The notes below the pieces were generated by a model, which saw only the letters and a program-made list of their open reading frames with translations, had not been told where the DNA came from and made no database searches. 64,000 bases of DNA from Scedosporium boydii (Eukaryota; Ascomycota; Sordariomycetes; Microascales; Microascaceae): NCBI GenBank assembly GCA_002221725.1, contig NJFT01000206.1, positions 1-64,000 on the forward strand, in the 5' to 3' direction. Positions 23,601 to 35,353 of the stretch are shown one piece after another. How positions within the stretch are numbered: the stretch's first letter is position 1; each line of letters starts with the position of its first letter. The translations under genes and the position numbers were made by a program.

Positions 23601-24962
23601 TTAGGGGGGGCGGAAGTAGGGTAGGTAACTTATTATGCCGTCCGCGGCGGAGGAACAGTTATTAGTTTAAGCGACACGGGCATTTTAGCACGATCCTTTG
23701 TCGCTCTAGTATTGACTCTGCTTAGATGAACCGGATATCATCCCTATTAGAGAGAACGGAGCCAAGTTCCTATACAGCTATCACTCATTGCAGGGGCCAC
23801 AGAACCGGGGGTATTTCTCGCCTTACCCGGATAGTATAAAGATAAAATCGGCTATCATAATACTAAATTATCCATCGATAAGAAAAAGGGAAGCTGGAAG
23901 CCCTGTCTCGGGACATTCGATAGTATCGGTCACTAAGATCAACCTCATATAGAGTTTTATTAGCTTTCAGTCCCCAAATCTGCTATAGATGTTACTTAAT
24001 TCCTAGGAATATTGCTTCTAGCTAATGGCGGTTGCTATTACGCATAGTGTACGAAGTATTGGATCCTAGAGTCCCAAGGGTAGAAGTTAAGGCTCTTGAC
24101 CAGCTCATCAGCAATTTAAATCAAAAGGCTTTCTTAGTGACGGCGTCACGAGTTCTTGCTTTACAATACGCAATAACAGACTTCTTAGTATTAATAAAGG
24201 AAGCAGGAAAAAACTACTACTACAACCTAAAACCGCTTTTAAATATCTAATGTGGACCAATTAACTCTCGGCCGTTTCCCGAGTTTTCAAGTCCTGTCCT
24301 CTATATCTAGTGTCGGATTTGAACGTATTGCGACACTACCAATCGACGTCAGCTCCGCATTATATAGAGATGCAGGTTAAAATTACTAAGACCTTCCTGC
24401 TTTCGGCAATCGTGGTTTGTGGGCGTGCGTTCCCATAGTGGGTTCCTCCTCGGAGACGACTTTCCTTTTTCGTGACCTGGGCGACACTGCCGAAATAGGC
24501 ATGTAGGAATGGCGCTGGCTGGAATGGCGCAGTGCGAGCTCGTCTGGGGTTCTCCCATGACAACGTGCTGCGCCGAAGGGGATCTACGGGCTGGCCGACC
24601 CGGCACTCACGGCGGGAAGGAAACCTGACTCGGTATTGCATTGAGAATAGACAATGCAGGTCCGGGTGGGCACCAACGAATGAGATTCGTCGATCAACCC
24701 AAATTAAATTTGGCATGGCCCACAATGTCCTTTTGATCCGGAATTACGAAGTACAGTTGCACAGAGTTGCTTTTATATCCTGCACGCTATTTTGGGAGCG
24801 CGATACTTTTCTAATCTTCTTCGCACGTGGAGTAGCATTCCGCTGCAAGTGAGCATATAAAGGGGTTGGGATCGCGCCGGTAGCGAAGATATCGCAATAT
24901 GAGCAGGGCAGGTATTGTAGAGAATTCTCATCTACTGGGTAAGGCTACCTGAGCTGGGCGCA
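23601..24962. other. Intergenic region at the edge of the AT-rich block
   Basis: Base composition changes from A/T-dominated to balanced within about 100 bp near 23,590-23,620. Short overlapping frames occur on both strands at 24,030-24,850, with none supported by motifs or by a convincing start. A TATA-like TATAAA at 24,856-24,861 belongs to the downstream nuclease gene. Confidence 0.6.
24856..24861 (+). promoter_or_regulatory. TATA box of the secreted nuclease gene
   Basis: TATAAA lies 102 bp upstream of the ATG at 24,963, a usual distance in filamentous fungi. Confidence 0.5.
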
Positions 24963-26995
24963 ATGCAGACTTTTGGAGCTCTCCTATTCGCAGTCATCTC
25001 TCGCGCCACGGCGCTGAGCATCGCCGAGATAAACGGCAACCGCTTTATCTCGCCGTACAATGGCCAGATAGTTAGCGACGTGGAGGGACTTGTCACCGCC
25101 GTAAGCAGCTCTGGGATCTATCTTAGGTCGATCAGCCCAGACAAGGATGCAGCAACGTCTGAAAGCTTGTACGTCTACGGCAGCAGCGCAGCGAAGAAGG
25201 TGGCCGTGGGAGATATTGTGACTCTAGGCGGCAAGATCTCGGAGTATCGGTAAGTTTCCGTTGCCTTGGCTAGTGGGACAATCGAGCAGCCTGGGCATTA
25301 ACAAGCTCGTAAATACAGATCGAGCGTCGACTATCTTTACCTCACCGAGCTCGCCTCGCCCCAAAACATTACCATTGTTTCCTCCGGCAACAAGGTCAAG
25401 CCCCTTACCATCGGGAAGGACACGTCGTCCCCGCCGACTCAGCTCTTCTCCAGCCTGGACAAGGGTGGCCTCTTCGGTGTGCCCAATAACGTCTCTCTAA
25501 TTTCCGTCGCAAACCCTGAGCTCAAACCCAAAAAGTACGGAATGGACTTTTGGGAAAGCATTATGGGCGAGCTGGTCACCATTAAGGGTGCCTATGGAAT
25601 CAGTCGACCGAACCAGTATGGGGATGTCTGGGTCCGGGGAGACTGGAAAGTCACCGGTAAAAACAAGCATGGGGGCTTAACTATGTCCGACGGTGGTATG
25701 TAACTCCATTGTTGCACCTCGTGAAAATCCTGAAATAGATAGGAGCTTAGGGGGATTGCTAAAGGCTCACCAAGCTTACTTCATGTCTAGATGCCAATCC
25801 CGAAAGCATTGTCATCGGCACTCCCCTCGATGGCAGTAAGAACCCCACGGATACGAAGATGGGCGACTACTATGGCGACATCACGGGCGTCGTCTCCTAC
25901 GCCTTCGGTTTCTACCGCGTTCTCCCTCTCACACACATCTCCTCGCAGCGTAACTCCTCCGCCGAACACGGTGCTGTGAGTTTCACAAGCAAGGGCTCTT
26001 GCAAGGGTATCACCATCGCCGACTACAACGCTGAGAATCTCGCCCCGACAAGTAGCCATTTCCCCTCAGTCGTCGACCAGATCGTCAACAAGTTGCGCAT
26101 CCCAGATTTGCTATTCCTTCAAGAGGTTCAGGATAACTCTGGCTCTAAAAACGACGGCGTCGTCAGTGCCAACATCACACTCGCAACCCTGACCGACAAG
26201 ATTTTCGAGGCTAGCGGCGTTCAATACGACTTTGCCGAGGTTGCCCCTGAAGACGGCAAGGACGGCGGCCAGCCCGGCGGCAACATTCGCTGCGCCTACC
26301 TCTACCGTCCCGACGTCGTGGAGTTGTACAAGCCTAACCAGGGAGGCAGCCTCGATGCCAACGAGGTCCTGGCCGGGCCATCCCTCAAGTACAATCCTGG
26401 TCGTATCGATCCCACCAACGCAGCGTGGGAGGATAGCCGCAAGCCCCTGGTTGCCATGTGGCGGGCTGTCAAGGGCGCTAAGAAGCCCTTCTTCACTGTA
26501 AATGTGCACTTCACTAGCAAGGGTGGATCTACCAGTCTACATGGCGATGCACGACCTCCAGTTAATTTGGGGGTTGTCCAGAGGACGGCTCAGGCTGAGG
26601 CCACTGCTGTACGTTCCCTTTTCGAAACAAAACGGAAAGGAAAAAAGGACTAACAGTGTCAATAGAATTTCATTGCCCAGATCCTGAAGAAGGATAAAAA
26701 GGCCTACGTCATCGCGGCCGGAGACTTCAACGAGTTTGTCCAGGTGCAACCCCTCCAGGTCTTCCATGATAAGTCCGGCTTGACAGATCTCGATGAAGTC
26801 GCCAGGATCTCCACCAATGAGCGTTACACATACCTCTATGACATGAACAGCGAGGCTCTGGATCACATGTATGTGAGCAATGGCGTCAGTTGTGGAGGAG
26901 TCAAATACGAACACTTGCATCTCAATACCTGGCAGAACTATGATGACCAGGTGAGCGACCATGACCCCAGCGTCGCGAGGTTCTCTCTTTGCTAG
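24963..26995 (+). CDS. Secreted endonuclease/exonuclease/phosphatase-fold nuclease
   Basis: Four exons (24,963-25,249; 25,319-25,695; 25,791-26,608; 26,666-26,995) join in frame at GT-AG introns to give 603 residues. Residues 1-17 form a signal peptide ending ATA. An N-terminal segment of about 200 residues resembles the OB-like region of bacterial extracellular nucleases. The catalytic domain follows. DYNAENL (Asn304) and LFLQEVQD (Glu333) bind metal, RKPLVAMW and NVHFTSKGG follow, then AAGDFNEF (Asp514, Asn516) and the final SDHDP (Asp592-His593). All key residues of the fold are present. It probably cleaves nucleic acid outside the cell, for nutrient recovery or against neutrophil- or plant-like DNA traps. 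The substrate is inferred from the family. Phosphodiesterase activity on other substrates is possible. Confidence 0.88.
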
Positions 26996-28432
26996 AGGAT
27001 GTTGTCGACTGCACGAATGAGAATTCCTCTTTGCCGAAGGTTGTCCGAAAGGGTACGTAATTATTTATAATCAGACTCAGTATAATGGTATTTTACTTCT
27101 TGGTTCTATGATTTTATATTTTTTTTATAGAATAATATTCTACTTCTTATGGCCTTGCTTGATCCAGAGTGACTATGTAACTACATGCCTCCTTGAGAAG
27201 GGATTACAGATCGTCGCAAAGAGGCCGTAAGGGCATTTAACCGATATAGCAGCGTATGAAAGAATAACGTAAAGGGGAACTGGCAGTGACATCACGGCAC
27301 TCGGCTTCAGTTCAATCAAGGAATGGAATATTATCACAGGGTGAAACAGTGTCACAAACTCCCTCTGTGGTTTTCTACACTTGTTTACTTTTCGCAAGCA
27401 ATTCTACGACGTGTAGGCACTTGAAGTACAGGCACTGCAGCTGGGGTCAAGGCCTCGAGCTATTTTCAAGTACGATGATCCCATGGCCTAGTGTCGCCTG
27501 CTCGTCGTTCCTTGGAACTACTGGGATGGTACGCGGGCTGTCGTGATAAATAGGCTTGTCTATACACTTTTCTACTAGTACGAAGCGACGAAGCCCTTTC
27601 CATAATGAGACACCAATCAGTGATACGCGCCCATAGTCTCCGGTTCCTGGGACACTTTTCACTGGGTCCAAAATTTAGAATATGGACAAAATATGAACTA
27701 AGGCAAATGCCGTTCACCCACCCTAGCTTCTTACCAGGTCTGCTGGTGTGAAGGGATCGGGAAGGTTCATGGAGACGTGGCGTGGTTTCTACGGACAGCT
27801 CGTTCGTAGGAAAATCGAGTTAATGCACCGAAGGTTCCTCGTAGACGATCCATTTCCCGATTGGAGGAGTCAAATAGTGTTCTGAGCCCAGCCTCTCATA
27901 CCGCTTCGACATTTGTTCGCTTCTACTGCCACAGTTCAATCCTTTCTTGCAACGCAAGGATGGCAGGCCCCAGTAACTTTGCCAAATGTCTCTATATGAC
28001 CGTCAGTGGCCTCTAGCCATGGGTCGTCAAGCCATGTGCCGAAGGGAGGATAAGACGATGAAAGCAGTCTCATCGACTCGCCACCCTTAGCGAAATCTGC
28101 ACCCAGCAAGAGCAGTTCGGATAAACCGCGCTTTTAGGTCGATATCGAGGTTAAAAACAGGCAACCTCCAGATTGGATCGCGAATCTCGAAAATTGGTAA
28201 TCCTATAGATAGAAAGGAAGACGTTTAGAAGTGACATCTAAGCTACTGGTCCCTCGCCTTTTTCTTTCCCCCTTTTATTGGCACCTGTAGACAGTTGTTG
28301 TCACCTAGGTAAGCCCTGATGAACCAACCGGGATTTTCCTTCAGCAGATTTCTCTTCAAGATATCATTGTGCTTCAATCCTTCAAACCTTCGATACCCTA
28401 CAAACGGCGAGCTGATTTCCTCCAAGATAACG
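26996..28432. other. Intergenic region without a supported gene
   Basis: Short frames occur on both strands near 27,170-27,720, but they overlap each other and show no family motif. An in-frame ATG at 28,319 could extend the next gene by 38 residues. Confidence 0.6.
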
Positions 28433-29632
28433 ATGGCTCTATCAAAGCAGCCATGGCTCCAGCAGCGTGTGGTCACCACCGCGCTGTCGTCAATCACCCT
28501 CTCCCACCAATCGCGCTGCTTGGCCTCGGCCCAACGATCTCTGCCCGCCGCATATTATCGCGGAGGCACATCTCGAGCGATCTTTTTTAATCGGGATGAC
28601 CTCCCAAAAGATAAAAAGGCATGGGATCCGATATTCCTGGGCACGATTGGCAGTCCCGATCCATATGGACGCCAGCTTGACGGGCTAGGCGGAGGCATTT
28701 CGAGTCTTTCCAAGATCTGCGTAGTAGGCAAGTCGGACGACCCAGACGCCGACGTCGACTACACTTTTGTCTCCCTGGGCATATGTGACCTCAGTGTGGA
28801 CTACTCCAGCAACTGTGGTAATATGTCGTCAGCCGTGGGACCCTATGCTGTAGACACGAAAATGGTGCGGCCGACATTGAGGAAGGGCGACGGCGATGTG
28901 GACCTGGCTACGATTCGCATTCGCAACACCAACACGGGGAAGCTGATCCACGCCACATTCCCCGTTGTTGACGGCGAGGCAGCCGCATCTGGCGACTTTA
29001 GCATCGATGGTGTGAGCGGCACAGCTGCACGTCTCCAGCTCGATTTCATTGACCCCGCGGGCTCTCGAACGGGCAAGCTGCTACCGACAGACAACGTCCT
29101 AGACGAAATTGACGGCGTTCGTGCCACGCTCATCGATGCCGCGAACCCGTGTTGCTTCGTCCTGGCGTCAGACCTTGGCGTTTCCGGTACCATTTCGCCG
29201 GCCGAGATCGACGCCGACAAGAACTTGCTCGCCAGGCTGGACAAGATCCGACGGCTAGGCGCTGTTAAGATGGGTCTTGCAGAGACTGTGGAGGGCGTGC
29301 CCGGTAGCGTGCCTAAGATCGCCCTCGTCTCCGCCCCCCAATCTCCATCCTCGGCCCACATCGTCGTCCGCGCCATGTCCGTCGGACAGCCGCACAAGGC
29401 CATCCCTGTCACGGTGGCGCTAGCCGTCGCCGCGGCGTCCAAGATCCCTGGCAGCACTGTAGCGGAGAACGTAGTCAAGGCCGGGGATGGCGAAGATCTC
29501 GGTCTCGTAATCAACCACGCCAGCGGGCAGTTAATAGTATCCGCCGAATGCGACGAGCAGGGTTATTTGAGCCGGGCTAGTGTGTTCAGGACCGCAAGGA
29601 GATTGATGGAAGGAAGAGTCTTCTGGAAATAA
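28433..29632 (+). CDS. PrpF-like 2-methylaconitate isomerase family protein
   Basis: A single exon of 399 residues. I prefer the ATG at 28,433 to an in-frame ATG at 28,319, because the resulting N-terminus (MALSKQPWLQQRV, then Arg/Ser/Thr-rich and free of acids to about residue 37) looks like a mitochondrial targeting peptide. The family signature starts at PAAYYRGGTSR. GGGISSLSKICVVG carries the conserved Lys94, and SSNCGNMSSAVGP carries Cys128, the two residues expected in the PrpF/DUF453 active site. A late HIVVRAMSVGQPHKA segment is also typical. Family members isomerise 2-methylaconitate in the methylcitrate route of propionate breakdown or act on similar tricarboxylates. No methylcitrate genes lie nearby, so the exact substrate is open. 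Confidence 0.88.
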   Translation: MALSKQPWLQQRVVTTALSSITLSHQSRCLASAQRSLPAAYYRGGTSRAIFFNRDDLPKDKKAWDPIFLGTIGSPDPYGRQLDGLGGGISSLSKICVVGKSDDPDADVDYTFVSLGICDLSVDYSSNCGNMSSAVGPYAVDTKMVRPTLRKGDGDVDLATIRIRNTNTGKLIHATFPVVDGEAAASGDFSIDGVSGTAARLQLDFIDPAGSRTGKLLPTDNVLDEIDGVRATLIDAANPCCFVLASDLGVSGTISPAEIDADKNLLARLDKIRRLGAVKMGLAETVEGVPGSVPKIALVSAPQSPSSAHIVVRAMSVGQPHKAIPVTVALAVAAASKIPGSTVAENVVKAGDGEDLGLVINHASGQLIVSAECDEQGYLSRASVFRTARRLMEGRVFWK

Positions 29633-31526
29633 TGTACAGGCGGTTAATGTATATCTAGAATAAAAGTGTCACCCCAAGGCTTAATATAGTTAAAAGTCAG
29701 ATTCCAAAGATGAAAAAAGATCCTCTTGCCAATATCAAGGGAACGAGGCTGTTGATTAACTTTACCCAGCATTCTTATTCGCCTCGCAGCGTTTAGTTAC
29801 GCTGGGGCCATCGCTCGTGCGAGTCTTCGTAGTTGCGACACATGAAACGCGAAACGCGAAAGTAACACATACACCCATGCCCATTTCGCCAACTGATATC
29901 TCAAAACCTCTATTCCAGGCACTAGAACGATGTGTCCCTTTAAGAAGATCGGCTACTGGTGTTCAAGCTGTTCGGGTTATAAATGCAGGGAACCGAGGAG
30001 CGTCGGCCTTTTGTTAATACCTGCTCGGATGCGAGCGGTTAAGGTTATCTCTAGATGGAAACATGCTTGCTGGCTCCTCGGCAGTGATCATTATTTCTTT
30101 GGATCCGATTGCCCACAGCGATAAGGCCGGATGTCCTCCGCATCGATGTTAGATAGTGTCAGTATATACAAGGTTAATGACCAAGGCCAGGGATCCAGTA
30201 CTTGCCGCTTGCCTCATGGTCTCCTCCTTTGACTTTCTCACTGGTATTATTTCGACAAGATTAGTCTTCGCTATACCACTGCGTATTCTCCCCTCCCAGT
30301 ATTTCCATCCCTCTTCCTCGCCTTCGCGCCTGGTGGTATCCGGGGCAGCTTTCTTCAGGGTTTTGGGTCCTCCGACACCCCATCCCCGCTGAATCTAGCT
30401 CGAACCTAGTACGACAGTTCTTTACCTAATGGCCAACGCTAAAGAGCCTTGGGGAAGAACAAGGCATGGTTCTACAGCTCCATTTGAACTTAGAGGGCTG
30501 TTCCCTAGGTGCCGGTGTCGGTGTTGGTACACACCGGTAATAGGAAACCCTAGCTATTAGTCGTTGGGAGGAGAACACTCCCGGCCCGGAAGCCTTTGTA
30601 GTCAGCCTTAATTTCATATGCTTTCAGGTCTGCGGGGTGCGTGGTGGCGGCTTTGTCGCTACGGGTGTGGTTAGGGGGTTGGACCTTACTGTATCTAGTA
30701 ACCAAATAGAGGACGCTCAAGTATTGCTGGATGAAGGCAGCATCGATGCCGACATATAGTTGTGTATCTCGGTGGTGTCGTGGTTGAGTGGCACTGGCTT
30801 TCAAAGCATTGCACTCGCCCATGGCCCTTGGGGCGTATTCGTATCCCTTTTACCACTCATGGAGAGTCGTCGAACGCGTTTTGCCCTGGCAACACCTCCG
30901 GGCCCGGTGCCATAAGCAAGACTTTCTTACAAGGACATAGAAGGATGTGGATGTTTAAAATAGAGAGGCAGTATCCTTGGACGGAATGTAACTCTGCGCC
31001 AAGCATGTCCTTCTGTGAGGAACGTCTCAGCCGTGATTTATTATTACATTAACTGATACGTTGGTTAGAGCAACGCTGTTCGGAGGATGTGTCAATACGG
31101 GGCACGATCTTTGACTGACAATAAAACAATAACGCTCCGGTGGTCGAGGAGATGTATTGATAACATAATTCTCGACTAAAGGGAGACGAGAAAAGAAGAA
31201 AGACAAAAGAGAGGAAAACATAGGAATAGCCCTTTATCTACTACACATGATAGCAGGATTTGAAAGCAAAGCTCAACTAAATCATGGCTTGGGTTACCCA
31301 ATGCGGGGGTTTGTCGTACCGATGCTGACGTGAGTCATGTTGATGACTGTGTTGGCGTGGTTGGACTGGTTCGTGAGCAGTTTTAACCCTCTCAGCAGGG
31401 CGGGGAAAAAAACAGATGTTCTCTCTTCCGTCCCACTTCCCAACGCCCTTTGTTCTCTAACTAACCGCTCTAAAACATAACAGTTGCCACTATTATTTGG
31501 GCATTGACTTAAGGTGTTTGGCTAAT
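29633..31526. other. Intergenic region without a supported gene
   Basis: Small frames at 29,817-30,124 and 30,550-31,050 lack motifs and overlap others on the opposite strand. One at 29,930 has a Cys-rich SSCSGYKC string, but this is not enough to call a gene. Confidence 0.55.
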
Positions 31527-32435
31527 ATGGCATCGAAACATGCTCGGAAAGTAGAGTTGATCCCGTGGGACTTCAAATCTACAGAACAAGTGAGGAGGCT
31601 ACATGTTCAGAGGATAGCCTGTGGCTGGAGAGCTGAGGAAGTCCCTTCCTGGGTCGAATCGGCGGGCAATGGTATGAAGGCCTTCTACTGGGTGGTCAGT
31701 CGTTAATATAGTACCTGGCAAATACGCATATTATTAGTGCTAAAAAGGTATACCAGGTTCTCTCAGATGATGTTCCTGACCGAGAAGCTCTTCTTGCAAC
31801 ACACATTGCGAGATACCCGGAGGTCTGTAGATACGCGGCCCGAAACTCAGCAGCTGACCTTGCTCACGCTGCACAGGAGGCATTGCCTTTGACAGATACT
31901 GCGAGCGAGGTTCGCCTAGTCCCCCGAGCGCCTAGTCAGTGCCGATTCACTCCTATCGGCCACGTCGCCTTAGGTGTCCACCCACTCGACGAGGATGAGA
32001 AAATCGGCCTCCCGCGCTCGGGAGTTACTTGGCTACACCAGCTGTATATCTCATACGCCTTGCAAAAGGGTGGGCTGGGAGTAGCTGCGATGTTGAAAGC
32101 TGAGCATCTCGCCACGCTAAATCCGTTTAATGCGTCAATCATGGCACTCGACACTCTAGCCAAGGAGATGCAGATGGACGATTCGATCCAAAAGATTGTA
32201 TATGACGATAGGGGCGTTCCACGACCGCTTGTAAGTCTGCTTATTCCCGTAGCTTATGAATAAAACCTTCACCCAGATCCATTCCTGACCGGATATCTGG
32301 CAGAAAGCAAACGAAGATTGGTATATCGGGTTAGGCTATGAAGTGGTGGCGCGGACTAATGAAGGGTATATTTATAAACATCAGAATGGGGAAATTTCAT
32401 TTGAGGTTTTTCCTATGAAAAAGGTGTTGCACTAG
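31527..32435 (+). CDS. GNAT-family N-acetyltransferase-like protein
   Basis: Three exons (31,527-31,694; 31,757-32,230; 32,304-32,435) give 257 residues. The second acceptor is placed at CTGGCAG before AAAGCAAACG, because the upstream CACCCAG acceptor would meet a TGA at once. Residues 148-170 contain LYISYALQKGGLGVAAMLKAE. The QKGGLG part fits the acetyl-CoA phosphate-binding loop (Q/R-x-x-G-x-G/A). The last exon reads NEDWYIGLGYEVVAR, the usual late GNAT segment where a Tyr pairs with CoA. The N-terminus is cytosolic, with no signal or membrane segment. The acceptor molecule cannot be told from the sequence. The first ATG was chosen because upstream codons in frame are reachable only from non-ATG starts. 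Confidence 0.75.
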
Positions 32436-32925
32436 CCCTGGATTATAGGTGGTTGTCTGCTTCGAAAGGAGCAGTACATTTAATAGATTAAGTTAACAAG
32501 CCACCTCGGTCTTAAGGATGGTCGAAGGTTCGAAGGGTAGACTATACTTCCGACACTCTTTGAGGAGAAGGTGACCGTAGGCGTATCTCACGATATTTAT
32601 TAAAAGTGATGGTGCGTGAAAATGAGACAACAGAAGAAGAAAAAAAGGAACAGAGAGACAGAAATGGAGTAAAGAACAGCTAGAAACCAACTGTGACCAT
32701 ATTCTATACGTCCTCAGTGAACTCGTCTCAATCACTCTTAGGCTGGTGGGGAAAGTTCACGCCTACAGAGTTACAAGATAACAAATCAGTGGTGAGTGGA
32801 GATTCTATTTGTTGTCTCCTTCTAGCTTACTGGCTATTAGAACCAAAGAACAGTTACAACCCCAAAGCCTCGGCCTCTGATGTTATGACCCAAACTCACT
32901 CGTCATTCTTCTTCCTCTTCTCGTA
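32436..32925. other. Convergent intergenic spacer
   Basis: This lies between the tail of the acetyltransferase gene and the tail of the minus-strand hypothetical gene. No motif-bearing frame is present. Confidence 0.6.
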
Positions 32926-33588
32926 CTAATCTTGCGGGCAGCAGTACAGGACGATATTCGGCTCGTCGCTATACGCAATAGCCTCCCCCTCCTGGCCGCC
33001 ACAAGCGCTCATCCAACTCGCCGAGTACACGAGCATACCGGCATCATCCCTGTATGTTCCGTCCGGTATTTCTACCTCTTCGCCAGTCAAGGCATCGGCT
33101 TCCTCCTCACAAAGAGGTTCCGGCTCAATGTAGACGCGCGGCAAGGCATCTCCATACATACATTGGATGAAACCGTTGATAAGGTCACCTTTCGTTACGC
33201 CCTCCTCGTTTTCAAGCACAATATTAGGTTCCACATCCGGGTGGCAGCATGGGCAGTTCAACCCGTGTATGACGTCGAACAACGCGATAGTAAATTTGGG
33301 GACCGGTGGGCTCGTCAAGTATTGTGGGATCTGGGGATCGGCCAACATGGAGTCTCGAAGGCGAGCGAAAATATCGTGCCTGTAGGTCTGGAAGGTCGAG
33401 GGCGAGGAGGGTTCAAACGCCGAGCTGGCGGAGAAGGCTTCTCGTGTGGTTTTCTGAATGGCATCAACGGCATCATGCCATTTCTGAACAATGGGCTCTT
33501 CCTTGTCGCCCGAGCCCTGGTTGTCAACCGACTCTTCCCTTTTTGTGTCGTCTTCCATTGTGGAATACTGTCTCGGTGATGGTGACAT
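32926..33588 (-). CDS. Hypothetical acidic protein with paired-cysteine motifs
   Basis: An uninterrupted 220-residue frame. It starts at the ATG at 33,588, or possibly at a second ATG ten codons later. The first 35 residues are Glu/Asp/Lys-rich and probably disordered. A central part reads FDVIHGLNCPCCHPDVEP, and the C-terminus ends in LYCCPQD. The two Cys-pair groups and a nearby His could bind a metal, but this is inference. No signal peptide or membrane segment is seen. The ORF on the opposite strand (32,932-33,579) is treated as its shadow, because this strand has a Kozak-like start and an even, protein-like composition. I do not recognise the family. Confidence 0.65.
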   Translation of the reverse strand: MSPSPRQYSTMEDDTKREESVDNQGSGDKEEPIVQKWHDAVDAIQKTTREAFSASSAFEPSSPSTFQTYRHDIFARLRDSMLADPQIPQYLTSPPVPKFTIALFDVIHGLNCPCCHPDVEPNIVLENEEGVTKGDLINGFIQCMYGDALPRVYIEPEPLCEEEADALTGEEVEIPDGTYRDDAGMLVYSASWMSACGGQEGEAIAYSDEPNIVLYCCPQD

Positions 33589-35353
33589 ACAGAATGCCTG
33601 TGGTCGAAAGGTAGGGATTGGAAGAGGGCGAAAGTCGCGGCTAGATGTTAGAGCCCGAGTTCTTCTTCCTAAATACTTTTCTATTGTTATTTGTGTGTCC
33701 CGGCTTGTGTGGTTTATTTTAGCTTCGCAATTTCACTCATCCGCCGACTGACGCGGTTGGCTAAAACAACAAACCGACGTTGGCTCGCCCCAACATTGCA
33801 CACACGTGGTCGGATCATATTCAAAGGCCTGCTTGTGAGGTCCAGAATCTCAGATCGGGCATGTCACATAGACATTAAATCGGCAAATGTCCCTGCAGAT
33901 ATCCAGTGTTGAGTAGAAAAACACGTGTTGGCGCAGTGCATGTGGGAGGTGAGACTGGACAAACAGCGTTGTTTGGTGAATAGGAGCGATCATGCGTCCA
34001 GGCCAGGCATCAGCCACACAAGCCACACAATTCACACAATTGCTTGCTTCTTCCTGCGTCTCAGGTGTCACCATTCAGCACGGATTAAGTTTCATATGGT
34101 TGGCTTACTTCGTATATAGCCATTCTGATGCTTCAGTCGTTCATTCTCGTCCTCCAATTCCTTAATCGTGGGAGAACCTTTAAATACATTCCCTCCCCTA
34201 CAACGGCTGTGACGATGCAATTAGGGAGCGAGGCGGAGCTGGGTACATGTGACCGAAACTATTCGACGTATCTCTTCCTGGCACACAAGCTGTTCATAGA
34301 TATCTCTTCATAAACTCAGCTTTCGGATTTCACTATTTGGGACCGTTCTTTTTTCCCCCGGCCTCTGGGATCCCCAGATAAGTTGTAGAAGGAGTGGCGC
34401 AGCATCTTCTTAGATATTTGGACGTTTATGTCGAATGAAGGGCATCTCCTCTTTTCTCCCCTTCAGTATTGACGACCGGCAAATGACCCAACGGCGGCAG
34501 CGCTGGAGATAGTAAGAATTCCTCCTCTATTGGTGCCGAAGCCCGCTTTAGAACAACTTCAAAATGTATTGACGAATGAAAAGTCCGTAGAATTCGAAAC
34601 AATTATATTAACCGAGGAAAAAAATAGGGGCATCTTGTGTGATTGTCGCTGTGCTTTCAAAGAAACCACTCGAAAGCTGGACAGTTTTCCGGACTCAAAG
34701 GAACGATCTTAAATAATTTCCCTAGTCATCACACTCCAGATGCATCGTCTGAAGGTCGATTGAATTCGTTGTCATCGTATAAATATATATTTATACGAAA
34801 GTCGGGGCTTGCATTATGCTGACGCCAACAGATCCAGCGGAGCCCAACCGCCCCGAGCAGCGGCGGGCGACATAGTAAATGAGACAACAGCCGAAGCACG
34901 ATAACGGTACCTTATCTTATAGGAAAGAGGCGGCACAAGCTGTCAGCTAGGTAAAGATATGCAGTTCATGCTATGATATAACAAGCCGCTGTTCTATATT
35001 AAACTTCTAATAGTATCTCCCTATCTTCAACCAACCCAGCCGCCAAATGTGACTGAAACATAGCTGCCAAGGTGGCTGGCTGGCTCTAGCTCTTGATGGA
35101 GGGGGAAAATGTCCGGTTGCCTTAATGAAATATAGTCCTAGTAGTAGAAGTTTACTAGAATACACAAACCTGCGTCTATAGTGAGTGAGGCAGCACAACC
35201 CGCCTTAGATTTTAGGATTTGAGTAATATTTCTTTTATTTTTTTTAATGTATATTTACTTATAGAAAGGGTGGTTAATACCTAGATGTACGCTACCATTT
35301 CTCTCATAAACCGTGTAACATTTTCTGAGATGCTTTGTTCCTTGCCAGCCAAT
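33589..35353. other. Intergenic region without a supported gene
   Basis: Only short frames without motifs are present (for example 34,530-34,712). AT-rich patches near 34,780 and 34,970 look like ordinary intergenic sequence. Confidence 0.55.

Noticed and set aside
24349..24852. Overlapping ORFs of 85-121 residues on both strands
   Set aside because: They overlap each other, lack motifs and lie in the promoter region of the nuclease gene.
28843..29514. 223-residue minus-strand ORF
   Set aside because: Antisense shadow of the PrpF-like gene. It is Ser/Thr/Arg-rich without domain motifs.
32932..33579. 215-residue plus-strand ORF
   Set aside because: Mirror of the minus-strand hypothetical gene. 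The minus strand has a better start context and a more natural composition, but neither strand has homology evidence, so some doubt remains.
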